Shown here piece after piece: positions 25,320 through 34,253 of a DNA stretch of 64,000 nucleotides; position 1 is the stretch's first letter, and each line of letters starts with the position of its first letter. The position numbers and the translations under genes are program-made. The stretch is from an uncultured Lachnospiraceae bacterium (GTDB lineage: Bacteria; Bacillota; Clostridia; Lachnospirales; Lachnospiraceae). A model generated the notes under the pieces. That model was not told the origin of the DNA. It did not search any database and was given only the letters and a program-made list of their open reading frames with translations. The stretch is taken from NCBI GenBank assembly GCA_900551115.1, contig URUY01000003.1, positions 62,001 to 126,000 of the forward strand, read 5' to 3'.

Positions 25320-25993
25320 TATTGGAACGGATCATCTGTCTTGTCATCGGCTATGGTTTTGGGCTGTTTCAGACCGCATATTTTTATGGAAAGGCACATG
25401 GTATCGATATCAGGCAGCATGGAAGCGGCAATTCCGGTACAACAAATGCCTTAAGGGTGTTAGGAACAAAGGCCGGATTGATTGTATTTGCCGGAGACTG
25501 TTTAAAATGTATTCTGGCAGTGCTGCTTACCAGACTGCTGTTTGGAGTAAGCCATACAGAAGCTATTTATATGTTGGCGCTGTATACGGCGGCAGGGGTT
25601 ATTTTAGGGCATAATTTCCCTTTTTATATGCACTTTAAAGGTGGAAAAGGAATTGCGGCAACAGCCGGTCTGGTGCTGGCATTTCATCCTTATTTCATAC
25701 CCATGGGCATCATTTTGTTTTTCGGTGCTTTTTTGATGACGCATTATGTGTCCTTAGGCTCTTTGCTTGTATATGCCGGTTTTATGATAGAAATGGTGAT
25801 ATGCGGTCAGCTTGGTGTATTTACCGGAACAACGCAGGTACAGCTTATAGAAATGTATATTATTGCAGCGTTTTTAACGGCAATGGCTTATTGGAAGCAC
25901 CGGGCGAATATTGTACGTCTTATAAAGGGCGAAGAGAGAAAAACCTATTTATTTAAGAAAAATAAGGTTGAAGCAGGCACCGAAGAAAAATAG
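25316..25993 (+). CDS. plsY: Glycerol-3-phosphate acyltransferase PlsY
   Basis: A 225-residue integral membrane enzyme that transfers the acyl group from acyl phosphate to glycerol 3-phosphate, the first step of phospholipid synthesis. The loops HGSGNSGTTNALRVLG and GHNFPFYMHFKGGKGIAATAG are the active-site motifs. The first 4 bases overlap der (ATGA). It is followed by gpsA, which makes its substrate. Confidence 0.95.
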   Translation: MILERIICLVIGYGFGLFQTAYFYGKAHGIDIRQHGSGNSGTTNALRVLGTKAGLIVFAGDCLKCILAVLLTRLLFGVSHTEAIYMLALYTAAGVILGHNFPFYMHFKGGKGIAATAGLVLAFHPYFIPMGIILFFGAFLMTHYVSLGSLLVYAGFMIEMVICGQLGVFTGTTQVQLIEMYIIAAFLTAMAYWKHRANIVRLIKGEERKTYLFKKNKVEAGTEEK

Positions 25994-26037
25994 AAAAGTA
26001 AAGCGGCGTGAGTTTCAGACGCAGAATCGAGGGTTAT

Positions 26038-27048
26038 ATGGCAAAGGTTAGTATATTGGGAGGCGGAAGCTGGGGAATAGCACTGGCGGTACTGTTACAT
26101 AAGAACGGACATGAAATAACGGTATGGTCTGCAGTGGAAGCAGAGATTACCATGTTAAAGGAGACGCATGAGCATAAGATGCTGCCCGGCGTAGTGCTGC
26201 CGGCAGACATGTGCTTTACCACAGCGGATAAGGAAGCAGTAGCGGATAAGGATTTGCTGATTATGGCGGTGGCAAGCTCTTATACCAGAGGTACGGCTCA
26301 TCGTCTGAGCAGTCTGGTAGCACCGGGACAGAAAATTGTAAACGTTGCGAAGGGTATTGAAGAGAATACGCTGATGACGCTGTCTGAAATTATAGAAGAG
26401 GAAATCCCACAGGCGGATGTGGCTGTACTGTCGGGTCCGTCCCATGCGGAAGAAGTAAGCAGGGGGCTTCCCACTACGATTGTGGTAGGTGCCAAAAAGA
26501 AGGAGACTGCCGAGTATCTGCAAAATCTCTTTATGAACGATGTATTCCGTGTTTATACAAGCTCAGATGTACTGGGAATGGAGCTGGGCGGTTCCCTTAA
26601 GAATGTAGTTGCCCTGGCTGCAGGCATTGCAGACGGCTTGGGCTATGGCGATAATACTAAGGCAGCATTAATAACCAGAGGCATCACAGAGATTGCAAGG
26701 CTTGGTACTGCTATGGACGCCAGATTTGAAACCTTCTGCGGTCTGACCGGTATCGGAGATTTGATTGTGACCTGTGCTTCCATGCATTCCCGTAACCGCC
26801 GGGCAGGTATCCTGATGGGACAGGGCAAGACCATGGAGGAAGCCATGGCTGAGGTAAAGATGGTAGTGGAGGGCGTATATTCCGCAAGAGCAGCTATGGG
26901 GCTTGCAGAGAAATACAAAATACAGCTTCCTATTATCGAACAGGTGAATCTGGTATTGTTTGAAGGCAAGACTGCTGATGAAGCGGTAAAGGATTTAATG
27001 CTGCGGGATAAAAAAATTGAAATTTCCGATGCGCAGTGGGAAGAATAA
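26038..27048 (+). CDS. gpsA: Glycerol-3-phosphate dehydrogenase [NAD(P)+]
   Basis: A 336-residue enzyme that reduces dihydroxyacetone phosphate to sn-glycerol 3-phosphate. The N-terminal Rossmann motif is VSILGGGSWGIALAVLLHKNG; VLSGPSHAEEV and GGSLKNVVALAAGI contain the conserved catalytic Lys. ATG 26038 follows CGAGGG and gives the family N-terminus MAKVSILG. It is paired with plsY, as in many Bacillota. Confidence 0.96.
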   Translation: MAKVSILGGGSWGIALAVLLHKNGHEITVWSAVEAEITMLKETHEHKMLPGVVLPADMCFTTADKEAVADKDLLIMAVASSYTRGTAHRLSSLVAPGQKIVNVAKGIEENTLMTLSEIIEEEIPQADVAVLSGPSHAEEVSRGLPTTIVVGAKKKETAEYLQNLFMNDVFRVYTSSDVLGMELGGSLKNVVALAAGIADGLGYGDNTKAALITRGITEIARLGTAMDARFETFCGLTGIGDLIVTCASMHSRNRRAGILMGQGKTMEEAMAEVKMVVEGVYSARAAMGLAEKYKIQLPIIEQVNLVLFEGKTADEAVKDLMLRDKKIEISDAQWEE

Positions 27049-27085
27049 ATAACCGGAAGCTTATTAAAATTGTTTTGTATGAATG

Positions 27086-27138
27086 ATAGCGTCAGCATAT
27101 AGAGGCAGTCAGCCACTGTATTCTGACGCTATATTTTT
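27086..27138 (+). terminator. Terminator after gpsA
   Basis: ATAGCGTCAG (27086-27095) pairs with CTGACGCTAT (27123-27132), with an inner CAGT/ACTG arm and ATTTTTAT downstream. Confidence 0.8.
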
Positions 27139-27188
27139 ATGAGGCAGATATTCTTATTTGGATAAATGTTGAATCACAAAAAAAGTAC

Positions 27189-27356
27189 TTGCATATATAC
27201 TGGAAATTTTGTATAGTAAAAAAACAGAATCTAATATTCTTATTTCATTATGCTGTTTCAGCAAAAAAATTCCAATTTATCAGTAGTGCATCAACATAAT
27301 TAATAAAACAAAAATATAACAAATTTGATATTGAAAAATAATAACAAATATGTTAT
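27189..27356 (+). promoter_or_regulatory. AT-rich promoter/operator region of the toxin-antitoxin pair
   Basis: The 326-base gap between gpsA and the toxin is very AT-rich after the terminator. A candidate promoter TTGCAT (27189-27194), 17 bases, TATAGT (27212-27217) would give a leader of about 150 bases. Just before the gene a palindrome ATAACA-AATA-TGTTAT (27341-27356) could be the operator for the HigA-like antitoxin. Nothing else recognisable is seen in this gap. Confidence 0.45.
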
Positions 27357-27373
27357 ATTACAAAGGAGGACAA

Positions 27374-27742
27374 ATGTACGAGATAATTTTTTATGAAGAC
27401 AAGGATGGAAAGAGCGAGATTGCTGAGTACATCAAGCAATTACAGAAACAGGCCAAAACCTGTAAGGACAGTAAGATAAACTTTCATAAAACAGTTGCAT
27501 ACATAGATGTTTTGGAGGAGGTAGGAACAAGGATTGGGGAACCGGTTACTAAACATCTTGACGGTGAAATCTGGGAATTACGACCATTAAAAAACAGGAT
27601 ATTATATGCATTTTATAAAGATAATACATTTATCCTGTTACATCATTTTACTAAGAAAACACGAAAAACACCCAGAAAAGAAATTGAAAGGGCGAAGCTG
27701 AAGCTGAAAGATTTCAGAGAAAGGAAGGATGGCAATGAATAA
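27374..27742 (+). CDS. higB: HigB/RelE-type toxin (phage-derived Gp49-like)
   Basis: 122 residues of the RelE/ParE superfamily: MYEIIFYEDKDGKSEIAEYI, then GTRIGEPVTKHLDGEIWELRP, LKNRILYAFYKDNTFILLHHF and a Lys-rich helix TRKTPRKEIERAKLK. Such toxins usually cut mRNA on the ribosome. ATG 27374 follows AAAGGAGG. It overlaps the antitoxin gene by a few bases. Toxin-before-antitoxin order is typical for HigBA. The AT-rich flank suggests acquisition by transfer. Confidence 0.88.
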   Translation: MYEIIFYEDKDGKSEIAEYIKQLQKQAKTCKDSKINFHKTVAYIDVLEEVGTRIGEPVTKHLDGEIWELRPLKNRILYAFYKDNTFILLHHFTKKTRKTPRKEIERAKLKLKDFRERKDGNE

Positions 27743-28013
27743 AACATGGAAAGAACTCCGTAGTGAATTGAATATCAGTGCAGAAGAGGAGAGCATTATT
27801 GCACTGGAAAAGGAACTGATAAGGACTATGGCAAAAATCAGGGAAGAAAAAGGAATGACACAGGCTGAACTGGCAGAGCTTTGTAATGTTAAGCAGCCGA
27901 TTATTGCAAGGATGGAAGCAGGAACGCATTCCCCCAGGATTGACAGCATGTTAAAGGTGTTGGCACCGCTTGGCTATACCCTGCAGATTACACCGCTCCC
28001 GTCTAAGAGATAA
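27735..28013 (+). CDS. higA: HigA-type antitoxin, XRE helix-turn-helix
   Basis: 92 residues. An N-terminal helix (SAEEESIIALEKEL) is followed by an XRE HTH (KGMTQAELAELCNVKQPIIARME, about residues 40-62). It should neutralise the upstream toxin and repress the pair. ATG 27735 lies 6 bases after AAGGAAGG; ATG 27729 is directly at that site and less likely. Confidence 0.87.
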   Translation: MNKTWKELRSELNISAEEESIIALEKELIRTMAKIREEKGMTQAELAELCNVKQPIIARMEAGTHSPRIDSMLKVLAPLGYTLQITPLPSKR

Positions 28014-28020
28014 TTTGTTT

Positions 28021-28062
28021 AAAGACCCGGAAAGCAATGGAACTCCGGGCCTTTGGTTTCTT
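28021..28062. terminator. Terminator between convergent higA and metF
   Basis: AAAG-A-CCCGGA (28021-28031) pairs with TCCGGG-C-CTTT (28044-28054), then GGTTTCTTTT. Confidence 0.7.
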
Positions 28063-28098
28063 TTGATATTGGTTTAAAACATTTCTTTCGATTCAAGA

Positions 28099-28956
28099 TT
28101 ATGATATTCCCTTTACAATTTCAGCCGCCATTTTCGGTTTATTCATGGTATAGATATGAATACCGTCTACGCCGTTAGCCTTTAAGTCAAGAATCTGACG
28201 GATTGCATAATCAATGCCGGCCTTTCTCATATCCTCGGGATTGTCACCGTAAGTGGCAATCAAATCGGAGAAAGCTTTGGGAATGGAAGAACCTGACAGG
28301 GAAACAGTGGTGCCTAACTGCGCGGCAGAAGTCACAGGCATGATGCCGGCACAGATAGGAATCGTAATCCCCTTTTTCTCGGCTCTGTCTTTAAAATCAT
28401 AAAAATAATCGTTGTCAAAAAAGAGCTGTGTAATAAAAAAGTCGGCGCCTGCATCCTGTTTTTGCTTTAAATTAAACAAATCTGTTTCGCGGCTGAAGCA
28501 TTCATAATGCTTTTCAGGGTAACAGGCACCGGCACAGTGTAGCGAGGTCTGTTCTTTCAGAAAGGCAATCAAATCGGAGGCATGGGCAAATTCACGGCTG
28601 TCATACTGTTCATCGGACATGTCCTTTGGTCTGTCGCCGCGAAGCGCCAGTACATGGGTGACATGATGCTCCGAAAGCTGTCTTGCAATGGAAAGGATGT
28701 CCTCCATTCTGCTGCCTACACAGGTCAAATGCGCCAGTGCTTCGATGTGGAGGGTATTTTGTATGTAGGAAGCAATTTCCAAAGTTTTTTTGGATTTGCT
28801 GCCTCCGGCACCGTAAGTAACGCTTATGAAATCAGGCTGCAATGTACTCAGTGCATTTAAAGTATCAAATGCCGTATCAAAGTCGGCGTCCTTTTTAGGA
28901 GGAAAAACCTCAAAAGAAAGGAGCGGTTTTTTGTTTTGAAACAAATCTTTTATCAT
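28099..28956 (-). CDS. metF: Methylenetetrahydrofolate reductase
   Basis: A 285-residue FAD-dependent TIM-barrel enzyme. SFEVFPPKKDADFD near the start holds the catalytic Glu; FISVTYGAGGS, HLTCVGSR and ALRGDRP are family motifs. It makes 5-methyl-THF for methionine synthesis or the Wood-Ljungdahl branch. No SAM riboswitch or T-box is seen upstream. It stands alone on the minus strand. Confidence 0.95.
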   Translation of the reverse strand: MIKDLFQNKKPLLSFEVFPPKKDADFDTAFDTLNALSTLQPDFISVTYGAGGSKSKKTLEIASYIQNTLHIEALAHLTCVGSRMEDILSIARQLSEHHVTHVLALRGDRPKDMSDEQYDSREFAHASDLIAFLKEQTSLHCAGACYPEKHYECFSRETDLFNLKQKQDAGADFFITQLFFDNDYFYDFKDRAEKKGITIPICAGIMPVTSAAQLGTTVSLSGSSIPKAFSDLIATYGDNPEDMRKAGIDYAIRQILDLKANGVDGIHIYTMNKPKMAAEIVKGIS

Positions 28957-29137
28957 AATAGAATCCCCGTATACAGTGAAAAACAGATTTTTTACCTAAA
29001 AATTTATTTTCACTCTTTCCTTGATTTTACAACAAGAATATCGTAACATGTTAATGAGTAATTTTCAACGAAAAATATGAAAACGCAGGAAAGTGCGCAA
29101 AATGCAGAGAAACACGGAGCAATGAAAGGAAAAGAGT

Positions 29138-29971
29138 ATGGGCGGACAATTAGAAAGTACAGGCTTTACCGGAAGCCGTGATTATGTGGCAAGCAAAGAG
29201 CTGATGGCAAGCGTCAATGTGGCAATTGCTTTAAAAAAGCCGCTTTTAATCAAAGGAGAGCCGGGAACCGGAAAGACCATGTTGGCGGAAGCGGTAGCGG
29301 AGTCTTTAGGTAAAAAGCTGATTATCTGGAATATAAAGTCAACCACAAAGGCACAGGAAGGCCTTTATGTGTATGATACCATCCAGCGTCTTTATGACGG
29401 ACAGTTCGGAGAAGAGGGCGTGGATGATGTGGCAAAATATATCAAGCTCGGCAAGCTGGGAGAGGCCTTTGACAGTGATGAGCAGGTAGTGCTTTTGATT
29501 GATGAAATCGATAAGGCAGACCTTGAATTTCCCAATGACCTTTTATGGGAGTTGGACCAGATGGAGTTTTATATTAATGAAACGAAACGTACGGTAAAGG
29601 CAAAGCACAGACCCATCGTGATCATCACCTCCAATGCGGAAAAGGAGCTGCCGGATGCATTTCTGCGCCGCTGTATCTTCCATTATATTGATTTCCCGGA
29701 TGACGCGCTGATGGAGGAAATCGTCAGAGTACATTATCCGGAGGTGGAAGAAAATCTGTTAAAAAATGCCATGGAGGTATTTTACAGCATCAGAAATCTC
29801 AGAGATATCCGTAAAAAGCCCAGTACCTCTGAGCTGATTGACTGGATCAATGCACTGCAGCTTGGCGGTATCTCTACCGATAAAATTAAGAGTACACTGC
29901 CGTTTATCGGGGTGGTTGTAAAAAAAGATGAAGATTTGGAAACGGTACGTCATAACGCCAACCAATTATAG
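29138..29971 (+). CDS. MoxR-family AAA+ ATPase
   Basis: 277 residues. Walker A GEPGTGKTMLAEAV near residue 41, Walker B VVLLIDEIDKADLEFPNDLL near 113, sensor region IITSNAEKELPDAFLRRCIFHYIDFPD near 166. MoxR ATPases work as chaperones with VWA proteins that bind metal or cofactor enzymes. The next gene is such a VWA protein, 8 bases downstream, so the pair probably acts together. Confidence 0.92.
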   Translation: MGGQLESTGFTGSRDYVASKELMASVNVAIALKKPLLIKGEPGTGKTMLAEAVAESLGKKLIIWNIKSTTKAQEGLYVYDTIQRLYDGQFGEEGVDDVAKYIKLGKLGEAFDSDEQVVLLIDEIDKADLEFPNDLLWELDQMEFYINETKRTVKAKHRPIVIITSNAEKELPDAFLRRCIFHYIDFPDDALMEEIVRVHYPEVEENLLKNAMEVFYSIRNLRDIRKKPSTSELIDWINALQLGGISTDKIKSTLPFIGVVVKKDEDLETVRHNANQL

Positions 29972-29979
29972 GAGAGGCC

Positions 29980-31188
29980 ATGTTTACAAAATTTTTTCAC
30001 AGTCTGCGGGAGATGGGACTGCATGTGACTTTGGGCGAATTTCTCACTTTACAGGAAGCCCTTGATAAGGATTTATGCGGAAGCAGCCTGACACAGTTTT
30101 ATTATGTTGCCCGTATGATTTTGGTAAAAAGCGAGACGGACTTTGACAAATTCGATATGGCCTTTGATGAGTGCTTTAAGGCGGCACAGAATGAGCGGGA
30201 GATTACCTCACAGATGCTTAAGTGGCTGGATAAATCCGATTTGCAGGAGCTTGCCGATGAAGAGACCAGGGCGCAGCTCAATGAGCTGGAGGATTTACAA
30301 ATCCATATGGACAAAGAGGAAATCGAGCAGAAGTTTAAGGAGAGGCTCAGGGATCAGGACAGTGAACACAATGGCGGCAGCTTTTGGATTGGCAGTATGG
30401 GTAAAACCTCGTTTGGAAGCAGCGGCGGTAACGTAGGCGGGCTGCGGGTTGGCGGCAAGACAGGCCATCAGTCAGCCTTTGCAGTTATCGGCGAGCGTAA
30501 ATACCGGGATTTCCGTGATGACAGGGTATTGGATAACCGGCAGTTCCAGATGGCGTTCAGAAAGCTCAGACAGTTTTCCTCCAGACTGGATATACCGGAA
30601 ACGGAGCTTGATATAAACGGTACGGTGGATAAAACCTGCAATAACGGCGGCTGTTTGCAGATTGTGATGCAGAAGCCCAGAAAAAATGCGGTGAAGCTGC
30701 TGCTGTTAATGGATTCGGGCGGAACCATGATTCCTTACAGCACTCTTTTAAATGATTTGTTTCAGGCGGTACACAAGTCCAATCATTATAAGGATGTAAA
30801 GACCTATTATTTTCACAACTGTATTTACAGCAAGCTCTATAAGACCCCGGAATGTGAAAACGGGGACTGGGTCGATACGGACTGGATGTTCAGAAATCTG
30901 GACAGCGATTACAAGGTATTGATTGTAGGGGATGCAGCCATGGCGCCGGAGGAGCTTTATTCTGACACCGGCAATTACAGAGGACCCAATGGCGGCCTGT
31001 CCGGCTGGGAGTGGTTGAGGCTTGTAAAAAGACATTATAAAAAGGTAGTCTGGCTCAATCCCAAGATGGCGCCGGGGCATGCGCCCTGGAGGGAAGCGGA
31101 AACTGCGGTAAAGACACTTTTTCCTATGTATAAGCTGACAGTGGACGGCCTCAATCAGGCTATGGTAAAATTAATGGTAAATAAATAA
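29980..31188 (+). CDS. VWA domain protein, CoxE-like partner of the MoxR ATPase
   Basis: 402 residues. The N-terminal half is helical with an acidic segment; a Gly/Ser-rich linker (about 130-165) precedes a C-terminal VWA domain. Its metal site is unusual: LLLLMDSGGTM near residue 245 in place of DxSxS. It follows the AAA+ gene directly. CoxE/CoxD-like pairs help insert cofactors into enzymes in some bacteria; the target here is unknown. Confidence 0.88.
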   Translation: MFTKFFHSLREMGLHVTLGEFLTLQEALDKDLCGSSLTQFYYVARMILVKSETDFDKFDMAFDECFKAAQNEREITSQMLKWLDKSDLQELADEETRAQLNELEDLQIHMDKEEIEQKFKERLRDQDSEHNGGSFWIGSMGKTSFGSSGGNVGGLRVGGKTGHQSAFAVIGERKYRDFRDDRVLDNRQFQMAFRKLRQFSSRLDIPETELDINGTVDKTCNNGGCLQIVMQKPRKNAVKLLLLMDSGGTMIPYSTLLNDLFQAVHKSNHYKDVKTYYFHNCIYSKLYKTPECENGDWVDTDWMFRNLDSDYKVLIVGDAAMAPEELYSDTGNYRGPNGGLSGWEWLRLVKRHYKKVVWLNPKMAPGHAPWREAETAVKTLFPMYKLTVDGLNQAMVKLMVNK

Positions 31189-31256
31189 AGTGGTGTCTGC
31201 AGGGCAGGCATTACCGATAAAAGAAACAGTAAAAAATACAGAAATGAGGAGCTAAA

Positions 31257-32483
31257 ATGACAGTTTTTGATGAATTGAAAGCAAGAGGTCTGCTTGCACA
31301 GCTGACGGACGAGGAGGAAATAAAGGAGTTAATCAATAACGGAAAGGCAACCTTTTATATTGGCTTTGACCCTACTGCAGACAGTCTGCATGTAGGACAT
31401 TTTATGGCGCTGTGTCTGATGAAGAGGCTGCAGATGGCAGGAAACAAGCCCATTGCACTGATTGGCGGCGGCACGGCAATGATTGGGGACCCCTCCGGCA
31501 GAACGGATATGCGTTCCATGATGACAAAGGAAACCATAGAGCATAACTGTGAATGCTTTAAAAAGCAGATGAGCCGTTTCATTGATTTTTCAGAAGGCAA
31601 GGCAATGATGGTAAACAATGCAGACTGGCTGCTGGGACTAAATTATATCGAATTTCTGCGTGACGTAGGCGCGCACTTCAGTGTAAACCGCATGCTTACG
31701 GCAGAGTGCTACAAGCAGCGTATGGAAAAGGGCTTAAGCTTTTTAGAATTTAACTATATGATTATGCAGAGCTATGACTTCCTTTCCCTGTATGAAAGAT
31801 ATGGCTGTAATATGCAGTTTGGCGGGGATGACCAGTGGAGCAATATGTTGGGCGGCACGGAGCTTATCCGCAGAAAGCTAGGTAAGGATGCTTATGCCAT
31901 GACGATTACCCTGCTTTTAAATTCAGAGGGCAAGAAGATGGGTAAAACCCAGAAGGGCGCCGTATGGTTAGACCCCAACAAGACGACTCCTTTTGAATTT
32001 TATCAGTACTGGAGAAACGTAGCGGATGCAGATGTATTAAAATGCCTGCGGATGCTGACCTTTTTACCGATTGAACAGATTGATGAGATGGATAAGTGGG
32101 AAGGCAGCCAGTTAAATCAGGCAAAGGAAATTTTAGCATATGAGCTGACTAAGCTGGTACATGGTGAAGAAGAGGCAGCAAAGGCGCAGGAAAGCGCAAG
32201 GGCACTCTTTACAGGCGGCAGTGCTGCCACGATGCCGGAGGCAAAGCTTACCGATGCTGATTTTACAGACGGTACGATTGATATTATGGGAGTACTGGTA
32301 AAAGCCGGACTTACCGCATCCCGTTCCGAGGCGCGCCGTGCCGTAGAGCAGGGCGGCGTTACCGTTGCAGACGAAAAGGTGACGGATATTAAAACCGTTT
32401 ACACACAGGAGCAGTTTGACGGTGAAGGTCTTATCATCAGAAGAGGCAAAAAGAATTTCAAACGTGTAAAATATGTGAAATAA
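31257..32483 (+). CDS. tyrS: Tyrosyl-tRNA synthetase
   Basis: A 408-residue class I synthetase. GFDPTADSLHVGHFMAL holds the HIGH-like motif near residue 45; KKMGKTQKGAVWLDP near 230 is the KMSKS-like loop; the C-terminal S4-like domain (TASRSEARRAVEQGG) binds tRNA. It charges tRNA-Tyr. No T-box leader is seen in the 69 bases before it. Confidence 0.97.
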   Translation: MTVFDELKARGLLAQLTDEEEIKELINNGKATFYIGFDPTADSLHVGHFMALCLMKRLQMAGNKPIALIGGGTAMIGDPSGRTDMRSMMTKETIEHNCECFKKQMSRFIDFSEGKAMMVNNADWLLGLNYIEFLRDVGAHFSVNRMLTAECYKQRMEKGLSFLEFNYMIMQSYDFLSLYERYGCNMQFGGDDQWSNMLGGTELIRRKLGKDAYAMTITLLLNSEGKKMGKTQKGAVWLDPNKTTPFEFYQYWRNVADADVLKCLRMLTFLPIEQIDEMDKWEGSQLNQAKEILAYELTKLVHGEEEAAKAQESARALFTGGSAATMPEAKLTDADFTDGTIDIMGVLVKAGLTASRSEARRAVEQGGVTVADEKVTDIKTVYTQEQFDGEGLIIRRGKKNFKRVKYVK

Positions 32484-32506
32484 CAGGTTTTGCTGAGAAG
32501 TAATAC

Positions 32507-32536
32507 GGATATCTGAAAAGCCTTCTGCATATATAT
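32507..32536 (+). promoter_or_regulatory. Candidate sigma-E promoter for spoIVA
   Basis: GGATATC (32507-32513), a 14-base spacer and CATATATA (32528-32535) resemble the sigma-E -35 and -10 consensus (5 of 7 and 6 of 8). spoIVA is a sigma-E gene in Bacillus subtilis. The start site would fall near 32542, inside the loop of the adjoining hairpin. Confidence 0.4.
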
Positions 32537-32563
32537 GTAACAGTATATGCAGGAGGTTTTTTT
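32521..32563 (+). terminator. Terminator-like hairpin with embedded Shine-Dalgarno before spoIVA
   Basis: CCTTCTGCATATA (32521-32533) pairs with TATATGCAGGAGG (32544-32556), 13 pairs with one wobble, followed by seven T and the spoIVA ATG. It can end tyrS transcripts. The 3' arm contains AGGAGG, the spoIVA ribosome binding site. Confidence 0.7.
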
Positions 32564-34063
32564 ATGGATAATTTTGCAATTAGCACCTATGACCTATACA
32601 AAGATATTAAGTATCGTACGGGAGGAGAGATATACATAGGAGTAGTCGGACCTGTGCGGACCGGCAAATCCACCTTTATCAAGCGCTTCATGGACGTAAT
32701 GGTGCTGCCGTTTATGGAGAATGAGCATGAAAGGGAGCGGGCACGGGATGAGATGCCCCAGAGTGCAGGCGGAAAAACTATCACCACAACAGAACCGAAA
32801 TTTATTCCAAAGGAAGCGGCAGGAGTGATGCTCGGCGGGGATATAGAGGTAAAGGTGCGCCTGATTGACTGTGTGGGGTATATGGTGGACGGTGCAGTGG
32901 GACATATGGAGGAAAATGCGGAGCGGATGGTAAAGACACCCTGGTCCCAGCATGAAATTCCATTTACACAGGCTGCCGGTATCGGTACGGACAAAGTCAT
33001 TAACGACCATTCCACCATTGGATTTGTGATTACCACGGACGGCAGTTTTGGAGAACTGCCCAGAAACAGTTATGCAGAGGCAGAAAGCAAGACGATACTG
33101 GCATTGAAAAAACTGCGAAAGCCTTTTTTGGTACTGCTGAATTCCGAGAGACCCTTTGCGGAAGAAACAAAACGTCTGGCGGAAGAAATTGGGGAAAAAT
33201 ATCAGGTAGCTGTATTACCGGTTAATTGTGAGCAGCTTAAAAAAGAGGACATTCACGGAATTATGGAACAGGTGCTTTATGAATTTCCGGTATCCCGCAT
33301 GGAGTTTTATATGCCCAAATGGGTGGAAATGCTGCCGTCAGGCAATCGGATGAAAGCAGATATCGTAAACGGCATAAAGGAAATGATGAAGGGCCTAAAC
33401 ACCGTTAAGGATTTGCGTATGCAGCAGCTTGACGGACAATTGCCCATGAACAGCGAATATGTAAAGCGCTGCAAGCTTGACGGTGTCAATCTGGCAGACG
33501 GCAGTATCAGAATACAGATGGATGTGGATAATGCATATTATTATGAAATGCTCAGTGAACTGGTGGGAGATGAGATAAAAGGGGAATATCAGCTGATTGC
33601 CAAATTAAAAGAGCTGTCCGCCATGAAAAAGGAATATGCAAAGGTGCTGACAGCCGTACAGGCCGTGCGGTACAAGGGCTATGGGGTAGTGACGCCTGAA
33701 AGAAACGAAATCACCTTGGCAAAGCCGGAAATCATACGGCACGGTAATAAATTCGGTGTCAAAATAAAGGCGGAAAGTCCTTCCATACATATGATTCGTG
33801 CAAATATTGAAACAGAAATTGCGCCTATTGTAGGAACGGAAGAACAGGCTAAAGATCTGATACGGTATATTGCAGAGGCAGAGGATAAGGAAAGCGGTAT
33901 CTGGGAAACCAATATCTTTGGAAAAACGGTAGAACAGCTTGTCAGTGACGGAATTACCGGCAAAATTGCCATGATAGGGGATGAAAGTCAGATGAAATTG
34001 CAGGAAACCATGCAAAAAATAGTAAATGACATGAATGGCGGGATGGTTTGCATTATTATTTAA
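32564..34063 (+). CDS. spoIVA: Stage IV sporulation protein A
   Basis: A 499-residue ATPase that polymerises on the forespore and forms the coat base. The Walker A GPVRTGKSTFIKRFMD near residue 31 and the start FAISTYDLYKDIKYRTGGEIYIGVVG are diagnostic. The protein ends in MVCIII, a hydrophobic tail needed for forespore targeting. Its presence shows the organism is an endospore former. The ribosome binding site lies in a hairpin. Confidence 0.97.
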   Translation: MDNFAISTYDLYKDIKYRTGGEIYIGVVGPVRTGKSTFIKRFMDVMVLPFMENEHERERARDEMPQSAGGKTITTTEPKFIPKEAAGVMLGGDIEVKVRLIDCVGYMVDGAVGHMEENAERMVKTPWSQHEIPFTQAAGIGTDKVINDHSTIGFVITTDGSFGELPRNSYAEAESKTILALKKLRKPFLVLLNSERPFAEETKRLAEEIGEKYQVAVLPVNCEQLKKEDIHGIMEQVLYEFPVSRMEFYMPKWVEMLPSGNRMKADIVNGIKEMMKGLNTVKDLRMQQLDGQLPMNSEYVKRCKLDGVNLADGSIRIQMDVDNAYYYEMLSELVGDEIKGEYQLIAKLKELSAMKKEYAKVLTAVQAVRYKGYGVVTPERNEITLAKPEIIRHGNKFGVKIKAESPSIHMIRANIETEIAPIVGTEEQAKDLIRYIAEAEDKESGIWETNIFGKTVEQLVSDGITGKIAMIGDESQMKLQETMQKIVNDMNGGMVCIII

Positions 34064-34077
34064 GAAAAGTAGTACAT

Positions 34078-34107
34078 AGGACTGCCGCACAAGCTGCAGT
34101 CCTTTTT
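34078..34107 (+). terminator. Terminator after spoIVA
   Basis: AGGACTGC (34078-34085) pairs with GCAGTCCT (34096-34103), followed by TTTTAA. Confidence 0.9.
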
Positions 34108-34130
34108 AACGGGATGGTTTTCCTATTTTG

Positions 34131-34159
34131 TTGTCTTTATGGAAATTGTCTAGTATAAT
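34131..34159 (+). promoter_or_regulatory. Sigma-A type promoter for the nucleoside salvage genes
   Basis: TTGTCT (34131-34136), 17 bases, TATAAT (34154-34159); the leader to the GTG start is about 88 bases. Confidence 0.65.
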
Positions 34160-34253
34160 ATAAATTATTAAAGTTTTGTGAAAGTGGGAATAATCTGTAT
34201 AAATGTGGTAAAATGTATTTAATTTATAAAGATTTCTGACAGGAGGGGATATT

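Noticed and set aside
28957..29137. SAM riboswitch before metF or other regulator in this gap
   Set aside because: No riboswitch core or clear promoter could be recognised on either strand.
31189..31256. T-box leader before tyrS
   Set aside because: Only 69 bases are available and no T-box sequence or terminator pair is seen. The same holds for gltX.
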